From NCBI GenBank assembly GCA_963713965.1, contig OY970217.1:2480001-2544000 (forward strand): a stretch of DNA of 64,000 nucleotides, in the 5' to 3' direction. Below, in pieces: positions 36,179-43,275 of this stretch; the first letter of the stretch is position 1; every line of letters starts with the position of its first letter. The position numbers and the translations under genes are program-made. The DNA comes from CALAGB01 sp963713965. Its GTDB lineage: Bacteria > Chloroflexota > Chloroflexia > Thermomicrobiales > Thermomicrobiaceae. The notes under the pieces are model-generated. The model searched no databases. It saw only the letters and a program-made list of their open reading frames with translations, and had not been told where the DNA came from.

Positions 36179-37459
36179 ATGGGTATCAGTTCAACGTCAA
36201 GATCAGCGACCGAGGATCCGTCCACAGAAGAGGGGCCGATCTTCACGGACAGGGCGGTCGCCTCGCTTGCCAGCGTATATCGGATCATGCTGACGCTGGG
36301 TATCGGCCTTATTCTTCTCGGTTCCGCTGTAGGGCTAATTCGACATCACAGTTTGCCTACACCGATCATCGGTATTGCACATCTTCCATCTCAATTCGTA
36401 CACCTTGACTCGGCAGCGATACTGACCGTGGGCGTTCTCGTCTTCTTGATCACACCCGCCGCGGCCATCGCCTTTATGGCGTACTCCTATTTCAAGGCAC
36501 AGGATCGGCTCTATACGCTGATCGCGACGGTCGTTTTCGGGATCATCGCCTGCAGCATCCTTGTTGCGTGGTTATCGGGTGGCAGCGCCGCGCAAGGAAC
36601 GAAACCGGCCATTTCGCCGCTCGCCGAACTCGGCGTGGTGATCATTTCAGCCGTAGCGGGAATTCTCGGCTCCATGGTCGGTCTTGGCGGTGGGGTTTTT
36701 ATCGTTCCCATCTTGTCCGTCTTCTTTGGAATTCCCTTGAAAACGGCAATCGCCGCCAGCGCCGTGAGCGTGATTGTCAATTCTCTTGGCGGAAGCTCAG
36801 TCTATCTCAAACACCGGATGACGAATGTTCGGCTGGGTCTTTTCATGGAGCTCACGACGGCGGTGGGGGCCATCGTTGGCGGCCTGATCGTGGTGCTTGT
36901 CGCCCCGAACATTTTGAGGGTCATCTTCGGCGTGGCACTGCTCGCCATGGGTGTGGCAATGTTCAAACGTCAGCGTCAGGGTGAGCCGGTTACCAATGGT
37001 CCGGACCGACTGATGTTGGCACAGGTCTTTCATGACCCAGCGACCGACGAACATGTCCGCTACATTCCGCAATATCTTCGATATGGGGCGGCTGCCAGCT
37101 CATTTGCCGGTGTAATCTCGGGCATGCTCGGAATCGGTGGTGGTGCGGTCAAGGTTCCAATCATGAATGCCATCATGCGAGTGCCGGTCAAAGCGTCGGC
37201 CGCGACCAGCGTCTTCATGGTGGGGATCACGGTTTCGGCTAGCGCGTTCATCTATTACATCCACAATATCATCGACCTTTCGGTCACCGCTCCAGCGGTT
37301 ATTGGCGTGCTGCTCGGTTCGCAAGCCGGGGCTCATGTCTCGCGTCGTCTTCGCAGCGAGGTGCTGGTACGCATTCTCGTGCTGATCCTGGCTTATCTGG
37401 CGATCACGCTGCTACTGCAGGCCTTCGGAATCAACATGCCAGGCACCTCTAGTTCGTAA
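36179..37459 (+). CDS. TauE/SafE (TSUP) family permease with N-terminal DUF1634 domain
   Basis: A 426-residue membrane protein. Residues about 25-140 form a DUF1634-like three-helix unit (YRIMLTLGIGLILLGSAVGLI); residues about 150-425 form a TSUP permease with two related halves marked by GILGSMVGLGGGVFIVPIL and GVISGMLGIGGGAVKVPIM. TSUP members export or import small sulfur or carboxylate anions. DUF1634 and TSUP are usually separate neighbouring genes, so this is a fused form. A GGGGAGAGGA site lies rather far upstream. Confidence 0.87.
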   Translation: MGISSTSRSATEDPSTEEGPIFTDRAVASLASVYRIMLTLGIGLILLGSAVGLIRHHSLPTPIIGIAHLPSQFVHLDSAAILTVGVLVFLITPAAAIAFMAYSYFKAQDRLYTLIATVVFGIIACSILVAWLSGGSAAQGTKPAISPLAELGVVIISAVAGILGSMVGLGGGVFIVPILSVFFGIPLKTAIAASAVSVIVNSLGGSSVYLKHRMTNVRLGLFMELTTAVGAIVGGLIVVLVAPNILRVIFGVALLAMGVAMFKRQRQGEPVTNGPDRLMLAQVFHDPATDEHVRYIPQYLRYGAAASSFAGVISGMLGIGGGAVKVPIMNAIMRVPVKASAATSVFMVGITVSASAFIYYIHNIIDLSVTAPAVIGVLLGSQAGAHVSRRLRSEVLVRILVLILAYLAITLLLQAFGINMPGTSSS

Positions 37460-37522
37460 GTCGCGAGCGACCAAGCCAATCGACGTTCGGCGCGCCCGAT
37501 GTTTCCTGGCTCAATTTAATCG

Positions 37523-37559
37523 AACACGAAACGGCCCGGCTCGTCCGGGCCGTCGTGTT
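37523..37559 (+). terminator. Hairpin terminator after the TSUP gene
   Basis: Nine-bp stem ACGGCCCGG (37531-37539) with CCGGGCCGT (37545-37553), extended by outer arms AACACG/CGTGTT. There is only a weak T-rich tail. Confidence 0.65.
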
Positions 37560-37682
37560 GCATGGGCCTCAGCCGATTGTCCATGGTGTTCTCATCGCAC
37601 CCCGGTTCAGAATGTCGTGCCGATTATTGACAAGCATCCGGAACGAATCTAGAATCGACTCACACGTCAGGTGGTCAGGCCA

Positions 37683-38417
37683 ATGAAGAACTCGGTTAAG
37701 CCGATCCAACGGGATCGTGTGCCCAAGCAGATCGAGCAGCAGATCCTCGCGATGATTCGTGAGGGATCTCTGTCCGCGGGCGATCGTCTCCCGTCCGAGC
37801 GAGAATTGTCGGAGATGTACGGCGTTTCGCGCGCTTCTATCCGAGAGGCAATGCGGAGTCTCGAGCATCTCGGGGCAATCGACGTCCGTCAGGGCGGCGG
37901 TACGTTCGTTCGAGAAGCCCGGTGGGAGGATCTGGGGTCCCGTATTACGGCGGCATTTGCGGTGCGGCCGGATCTTCTCTGGCACATATACGAGGCTCGG
38001 TGCGTCATCGAACCAGCGTTGGGACGTAGCGCTGCACAGAACGCCACCGAAGATGACCTCGTCCAGCTCAATCAGGTTCTCGACCGTCAGGCCGAAAAGC
38101 TTCTGCGTGGTGAATCAACCGTCGAAGAAGATAACGCATTTCACCAGATCATCATGCGGGCGGCCGACAACCCGATTCTGCAGACTATGGCTGAAGCCTG
38201 TCTCAGTTTGCTGGATTCTTCTCGAGAGAGCTATCTGCAGACCCGCAAGCGCCAAACAACGTCTCTCCGTACGCACCGGATGATCCTGGACGCGATCAAA
38301 CAGCGCGATCCTGACGCGACATATGCTGCCAGCCTACACCATATTCAAGCGACGATCGGTAAATATGTGAGCGATCAATTGGCGGAGCAGGCGAAGGAGG
38401 GAAATATCGTTTCGTAG
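37683..38417 (+). CDS. FadR/GntR-family transcriptional regulator
   Basis: About 244 residues. The winged helix is GSLSAGDRLPSERELSEMYGVSRASIREAMRSLEHLGAIDVRQGGGTFV; the C-terminal FCD domain has the metal-binding pattern seen in EARCVIEPAL, EEDNAFHQIIMRAADN and LRTHRMILDAI. FCD regulators respond to organic acids. The ATG at 37683 is preferred to the GTG at 37671 because AGGTGG is suitably spaced. It stands directly upstream of the oxalate oxidoreductase-like operon in the same direction, so it is the likely regulator. Confidence 0.9.
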   Translation: MKNSVKPIQRDRVPKQIEQQILAMIREGSLSAGDRLPSERELSEMYGVSRASIREAMRSLEHLGAIDVRQGGGTFVREARWEDLGSRITAAFAVRPDLLWHIYEARCVIEPALGRSAAQNATEDDLVQLNQVLDRQAEKLLRGESTVEEDNAFHQIIMRAADNPILQTMAEACLSLLDSSRESYLQTRKRQTTSLRTHRMILDAIKQRDPDATYAASLHHIQATIGKYVSDQLAEQAKEGNIVS

Positions 38418-38560
38418 ACGGTGATCGTTACCGAGAGCGCTGATCCGGTTGAGCCGGACGTGTTTCGTATTTCACGGTGACGTTTGCGCTCTCGAAAAAC
38501 AGATCTCCGCGAGTCGGTGAACCGAGCAAGCAATGCACGCTACGGAACCGGAGGTAGCTC

Positions 38561-39745
38561 GTGATCAAACGGGTGGAGATCAATTATCGAGGGATCTTCC
38601 AGAAGACCCTCGCCAAACGCATCGGCAGCGACCTCGTGCTGATCGCGGCCCGCATGGGCCAGGTCGCCTTCTCCAATGGTCGCTACAGCGATTCCCCTGA
38701 ACGCAACGGCATCCCCTGCAAGTATTTCACTTTCATTTCGCCCGACCTCGAGGAAGAAGAGCTCGAGGCCGAGTGTGGCGCCAAGATGGACATCGACGAG
38801 GCCAACATTTCGGTGGTGTTGGACGACACCATGGTCAAGGGCGTCGAGCCCTGGGGTTGGAGCGGCGTTCGCCCGATCAACGAAAAGATGATTCAGGGCG
38901 GCGCGATGCTGATCGTAACACGCAAGACTCCGGACGAATTGCTCAAGTTCATCCCATCCAGGCCCTTCTCCTTCAACCTCGTGACACTGGCAGGCGACGC
39001 GAGCCTGGCCGGGCTATGGGTCTTCAAGGATGACCTGACGCACGAGCGAGTGCTGGGCGCAATCGCAGGGATCGACTCGAGCATCATCAGCATCGACGCG
39101 GTCGAAGCACATCTGCGATCGAGGTCGAACGATGAGCGCCGCGTCGCCGCCGCGCGCGAGGCTCACGACTCGGTGGCGAACCACACGCGTGTGGTCAAGA
39201 CCGGCGAGGGCGCTGTGTGGGAGCACGAGGTGCCGACTCTGCCGGGATGGGATCACTTCCGCGAGGGGACGGTCATTCCCGCCGTGCCACGACATTTCGA
39301 GATGGGCCCGCGTGGCCAGTCGCGCAACCCGAGCTTCAAGCGCGGCACCACCAAGACGCAGAGACCGGTCGTGCGCTTCGATCTCTGCACCAAGTGCACT
39401 CTCTGTTGGATTGAATGTCCCGACGAGTGCTTTGATCCGACAACCGATGGCTACTACGATATCGACTACGAATACTGCGTCGGCTGCGGCAAATGCGCCG
39501 AAGTCTGTCCGGTCCAGGAATGCATCATCATGGTCGACGAGCTCTCCTTCGACAACTACGACAGCCCGTGGGAGCACTGGAAGCGTGACGCGGACGACTA
39601 CATGGGCTGGGCCGAGGGCAAGAAGGGCACTGAGCGGGTCAGCTACCCGTTCGTCACCGGAACCGGGCGCATCGCGACCCAAGTTGAAAACGTGCCGGGC
39701 GTGGGCGAGATCAAGCCGCGCAAGGAAACGCCGCAGCCAGTCTAG
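38561..39745 (+). CDS. 2-oxoacid:ferredoxin oxidoreductase, fused gamma-delta subunit (oxalate oxidoreductase type)
   Basis: A 394-residue fusion. Residues about 1-190 are the gamma domain (IGSDLVLIAARMGQVAF and the following alpha/beta region). Residues about 275-330 carry the delta-type ferredoxin domain with two Cys quartets, CTKCTLCWIEC and CVGCGKCAEVC, for two [4Fe-4S] clusters. The gamma-delta fusion followed by alpha and beta is the order and arrangement known for oxalate oxidoreductase. The GTG start has GGAGGTAG upstream. It transfers electrons from the active site to ferredoxin. Confidence 0.87.
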   Translation: MIKRVEINYRGIFQKTLAKRIGSDLVLIAARMGQVAFSNGRYSDSPERNGIPCKYFTFISPDLEEEELEAECGAKMDIDEANISVVLDDTMVKGVEPWGWSGVRPINEKMIQGGAMLIVTRKTPDELLKFIPSRPFSFNLVTLAGDASLAGLWVFKDDLTHERVLGAIAGIDSSIISIDAVEAHLRSRSNDERRVAAAREAHDSVANHTRVVKTGEGAVWEHEVPTLPGWDHFREGTVIPAVPRHFEMGPRGQSRNPSFKRGTTKTQRPVVRFDLCTKCTLCWIECPDECFDPTTDGYYDIDYEYCVGCGKCAEVCPVQECIIMVDELSFDNYDSPWEHWKRDADDYMGWAEGKKGTERVSYPFVTGTGRIATQVENVPGVGEIKPRKETPQPV

Positions 39746-39757
39746 GAGGGAAGAGAC

Positions 39758-41026
39758 GTGATTACTGCCACGAAACAGCAATCTGACGTCTGGGAGCGTC
39801 AGGACCTCCTGACCGGCTGCCAGGCCGTTGCCGAAGGGGTTCGACTCGCCGACGTCGACGTTATCCCGGCATACCCAATTCGCCCGTATACCGAGGTGAT
39901 GGACCAGATCTCGAAGATCATCGCCGACGGTGGGCTCGATGCCGAATATATGATTGCCGACAGCGAGCACTCGCAATTCGAGATCGCCAAGCACGCCAGT
40001 GCCGTCAATGCGCGCGCCTTCACCGGCAGCAGCGGCACCGGCTGGTGCTATGGTTTTGAGGCGCTGGTCGTTACCGCGACCGACCGGCTGCCCGTGCTGT
40101 TCCTCGTCGGTAACCGTGCCCTCGACGATCCGGGTGCGTTCGGTGTGGAGCACAACGACGCCATGTCAGTGCGCGACATGGGCTTTCTGTTGAACTGGGT
40201 CATCAGCCCGCAGGAAGCGCTCGAGCACGTGCTGATCGGCTATCGCATTGCCGAGGACAGCGATGTGCGCATGCCGATGGCCCTGGCTATGGACGGCGCC
40301 TTCCTGACCCATTCGCAGCACATCGTTCAGATCCCGACCATCGAGTCGGTCCAGCGGTTCCTGCCCGCCTACGATCTGGGTGACCGGCGCTTACATCCAG
40401 ATAACCCGATATCGATCGCTCCGCAGGTCAACGAGGACTGGGTCATGGAGATGCGTCGCCAGAACTGGGACGCTGCGCGACGGTCGCGCGAAATCATCGT
40501 CAAGGCGTACGAAGAGTTCAACGCCGTATACGGTCCGCGTTACGAGCCGCCCTATTTCTTCACCGAGTACATGACCGACGACGCGGACGTCGTCCTGGTT
40601 GGGCTTGGCACGGTGGCGGCACCGGGACGAACCGCCGTCAAGCGCCTGCGCGAGCAGGGCCACAAAGTTGGCTACGTTAACCTGCGCTGGTTCCGTCCAT
40701 TCCCAACCGTCGAGCTGCGCGAGTGTCTCAGTCGTTTCAAGGCGGTCGGCGTCATCGACCGTGACTTCGCCCATGGATCACCAGATGACGGCGGAATCCT
40801 GCTGCACGAGATCCGCTCCTGTCTCTATCCGGCCAAGGAGCGGCCCACCGTCGTCAACTTTCTCAGCGGTCTGGGTGGTCGCGACATCTCAATTCAGGAC
40901 TGCGAAAAGATGTTCGAGCTGACGCAAAAGGCGGCCAGGGACGAGACGATGGATGGCTACGTCACCTGGATCGGCGTTCGGAGTGGTCCGGGTAGTTCTG
41001 ACTACCTGTCGACGCGCGCGCACTGA
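39758..41026 (+). CDS. 2-oxoacid:ferredoxin oxidoreductase alpha subunit (oxalate oxidoreductase type)
   Basis: A 422-residue alpha subunit. The usual YPITP loop is here AYPIRPYTEV, with Arg42. A second loop reads GNRALDDPGAFGVEHND, with Arg120, Asp123 and Phe128. The spacing between these residues equals that of Arg31, Arg109, Asp112 and Phe117 in the Moorella oxalate oxidoreductase, as I recall them, which bind oxalate and form its switch loop. This argues for oxalate, or a similar dicarboxylate, rather than pyruvate. It starts at GTG after AGGAGGGAAG, 12 bases past the gamma-delta stop. Confidence 0.87.
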   Translation: MITATKQQSDVWERQDLLTGCQAVAEGVRLADVDVIPAYPIRPYTEVMDQISKIIADGGLDAEYMIADSEHSQFEIAKHASAVNARAFTGSSGTGWCYGFEALVVTATDRLPVLFLVGNRALDDPGAFGVEHNDAMSVRDMGFLLNWVISPQEALEHVLIGYRIAEDSDVRMPMALAMDGAFLTHSQHIVQIPTIESVQRFLPAYDLGDRRLHPDNPISIAPQVNEDWVMEMRRQNWDAARRSREIIVKAYEEFNAVYGPRYEPPYFFTEYMTDDADVVLVGLGTVAAPGRTAVKRLREQGHKVGYVNLRWFRPFPTVELRECLSRFKAVGVIDRDFAHGSPDDGGILLHEIRSCLYPAKERPTVVNFLSGLGGRDISIQDCEKMFELTQKAARDETMDGYVTWIGVRSGPGSSDYLSTRAH

Positions 41027-41041
41027 GAGGGGCAGCGACAT

Positions 41042-42046
41042 ATGACCACCGCACCAGAGCGACCCAAGATCGAATACGAGCGAATTCGCGGCGTACACCG
41101 CATCCCGTTGGAAGAGCTCTACACGTCAGGACATCGCACGTGCCAGGGTTGCGAGTCCGCCACCGTCATGCGTGGCTTCATCAAAGCGTCCGGGCCACGC
41201 ACGGTCGTGACCGGATCGACCGGCTGCATGTACGTGGCGAATACGTCCTACATGACCACACCCTGGATCGTGCCGTGGATGCATACGCAACTCGGCGCGG
41301 GCGGCTCGTCGGCCATCGGCACGGCGGCTGGGCTGCGGGCGCTCAAGCGTAAGGGCAAGATCAAGGACGAGCCCATCAACGTGATCTCCTTCTGTGGCGA
41401 CATCGGCGGCGGTGACATGGGCCTCTCCGGCATCTCGGGGGCCATGCAGACCGATCTCGACCTACTGATCGTCCTCTACGACAATGAGTCGGCTGCCAAT
41501 ACCGACATCCAGGCCACCGGTCTGACGACGTATGGTGCTCAAACGACTTTCACGCCGACCGGCAAGAAGCACCGCATCATGCAGCGCCGCTGGAAGAAGA
41601 ACGTAGCCGGCATGATGGCAGTGGGCCATCCGAAGGTGCGCTACGTCGCGACGGCCTGCGCCTCCTTCCCACCCACCGATTACTTGAACAAGGTGCGTAA
41701 GGCATTGGCGGTCGGTGGACCGACCTTCCTTCACACCTTCGATCCCTGCCCTAAGGGTTGGGATTACCATCCGCGTTTCTCGAGCGACGTTGGGGAGTAC
41801 GGCATCAAGTCGGGCATCTTCCCGCTGTACGAGATCCTCGACGGTGAAGTGATCTACACCTGGGACTGCCGGTCGACCGGCAAGGGACGCATCCCAGTCA
41901 GGGAATATCTGATGCGACAGGGACGCTTCGCTCACCTCATCGACGAGGATATCGACTATATCCAGAAAGGCGTCGATGAGATGTGGGATGAGTGGGAGAT
42001 CCCGGGAGTCGTGCCAGTAAAAGGCATCCTGAAGGCTCGTATCTGA
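41042..42046 (+). CDS. 2-oxoacid:ferredoxin oxidoreductase beta subunit (ThDP-binding)
   Basis: A 334-residue beta subunit. The thiamine diphosphate motif is FCGDIGGGDMGLSG...YDNESAANTD. Four Cys, 34 and 37 (CQGC), 62 (GCMY) and 236 (DPCPKGW), fit the ligands of the cluster next to ThDP. It follows alpha by 15 bases and ends the operon before a strong terminator. With the other two subunits it should split oxalate to CO2 with reduction of ferredoxin. Confidence 0.9.
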   Translation: MTTAPERPKIEYERIRGVHRIPLEELYTSGHRTCQGCESATVMRGFIKASGPRTVVTGSTGCMYVANTSYMTTPWIVPWMHTQLGAGGSSAIGTAAGLRALKRKGKIKDEPINVISFCGDIGGGDMGLSGISGAMQTDLDLLIVLYDNESAANTDIQATGLTTYGAQTTFTPTGKKHRIMQRRWKKNVAGMMAVGHPKVRYVATACASFPPTDYLNKVRKALAVGGPTFLHTFDPCPKGWDYHPRFSSDVGEYGIKSGIFPLYEILDGEVIYTWDCRSTGKGRIPVREYLMRQGRFAHLIDEDIDYIQKGVDEMWDEWEIPGVVPVKGILKARI

Positions 42047-42451
42047 CGGGGACAGATCGCGCCAGCGGGACCAGAAGGGCCGGCAATCGCCGGCCCTTTG
42101 TTGTTTGGCTTCAGTTGAAGTGGTGACAAATCGCACTGCCGTGCTGTAGCCGCACTTGGCGCGTAAGCAGCGTCCGCCTTGGATGTCGAAACTATTGCGT
42201 GAGATTCCGTGTTGGGAGTGCAACGCCCAGAGCCACTTGGTGGGTAGCTACGCGCCCGGATCATGCACATATGACATCGTCGCATAGATTGTCGTAGACC
42301 AGGTTGTCTGCTCCCGTTCTCGCGCCAATCAGCCAATTTGGATACACTGAATCTATGGTTCGAGGCCGACAGACCTAACTTGAAGTGAGCCGAAACAACA
42401 TGTCGTCCTCACCGATTACCAGCGTGGTGATTCGTTTCATCGGAGCACAGG
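42047..42451. other. Intergenic region after the oxidoreductase operon
   Basis: About 400 bases containing the operon terminator at its start. The rest has no gene; it should include the promoter of the nucleotidyltransferase gene. Confidence 0.45.
42075..42099 (+). terminator. Intrinsic terminator of the oxidoreductase operon
   Basis: AAGGGCCGGC (42075-42084), loop AATC, GCCGGCCCTT (42089-42098), followed by a T-rich tail. A perfect 10-bp stem. Confidence 0.85.
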
Positions 42452-42742
42452 ATGACGCGCGACGAACTCATCAGGATCCTAGGTGAACACCGTTCGGAGC
42501 TCGATGCCCACGGTGTTCAGTCACTCGCCCTCTTCGGTTCGATGGCCCGCGACGAGGCGGGTCCGGAGAGTGACGTGGATCTCCTTGTGGAATACAGCCG
42601 TCCGGTCGGCCTCTTTGAAGTTGTGGATCTCAAGGAATATCTTGAGAAACTTCTCGGTCGACGAGTCGATCTCGTGCTCCGCGAGGATCTCAAGCCGCGC
42701 ATACGAGATCGCATTCTCGGGGAGGCGATCCCTGCCGCCTAA
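42452..42742 (+). CDS. MNT-type minimal nucleotidyltransferase (antitoxin)
   Basis: A 96-residue minimal nucleotidyltransferase with LALFGSMARDEAGPESDVDLLVEY (GSxAR...DxD) and the second acidic strand RRVDLVLRED. In two-gene modules such proteins are antitoxins that modify a HEPN-domain RNase encoded just downstream. Here the downstream partner is reduced to a short fragment, so this looks like an orphan antitoxin. Confidence 0.85.
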   Translation: MTRDELIRILGEHRSELDAHGVQSLALFGSMARDEAGPESDVDLLVEYSRPVGLFEVVDLKEYLEKLLGRRVDLVLREDLKPRIRDRILGEAIPAA

Positions 42743-42839
42743 AGAGTGGATCCTTCGCGTTGAGGATATCCTGGACGCCATGGATTTCCCATTGACCATC
42801 TTCGGTAGGCAGCGCCGTGAATCATGTCGTCAAGAGTAG
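42732..42839 (+). pseudogene. Truncated HEPN (DUF86) toxin fragment
   Basis: Directly after the antitoxin, in another frame, LPPKEWILRVEDILDAM matches the N-terminus of DUF86-type HEPN toxins. The match ends after about 17 residues and the frame stops at 42839, so the RxxxxH active site is missing. Confidence 0.55.
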
Positions 42840-42883
42840 GCGACCACAGAACAGATGCGGTCTTGGAAGACGCCTCACCCCCT

Positions 42884-42979
42884 TGTCATTCTGAAGCCGC
42901 GACCGAAGAACCTCTCACTAGTTTCAACAAGCACCTATTTCTCATAAGAAGAGATCCTTCATTGCGATTCAGGATGGCA
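42884..42979. repeat. Copy B of a 96-base dispersed palindromic repeat
   Basis: Begins TGTCATTCTGAAGCCGCGAC and ends GCGATTCAGGATGGCA. It is in inverted orientation relative to copy A at 20071-20166 and of the same length. It lies in the otherwise gene-free stretch 42840-43275, just past the toxin fragment. Confidence 0.8.
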
Positions 42980-43138
42980 ATTATACGTGGTTGCCGGTAA
43001 GAGGAGGACTCATTCTCTGCAATCGGCTGCCTGGTATAACACGACAGACTGGGCCGTCGTTCCGCAGTGACCGATTACGTGTTGGGGACCAGTAAGAACG
43101 CTAATTCAGTACAGTCGCCGGAATAAAGACGTCGGAGT

Positions 43139-43157
43139 TGACAGCTGTCAGCGCTGA
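43139..43157. promoter_or_regulatory. Overlapping palindromes upstream of the AceE-like gene
   Basis: TGACAGCTGTCA (43139-43150) and TCAGCGCTGA (43148-43157) are both perfect palindromes and overlap by three bases. They lie about 120 bases before the GTG start and could be an operator; there is a TTGACA at 43138-43143. Confidence 0.4.
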
Positions 43158-43275
43158 CTGTCCACTCGCACTCCGAGCCACGATTCACGGCTAGACAGGC
43201 GTCACCTCAGATGTCACCATATGGGCACCGGCGCGCAGCCGGCTATCCTACCGTTAATCCCCCAGGAGGAGACTC

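Noticed and set aside
39014..40153. Long minus-strand frame opposite the oxidoreductase genes
   Set aside because: Its whole length is antisense to strongly conserved gamma-delta and alpha subunit genes; it has no family signature.
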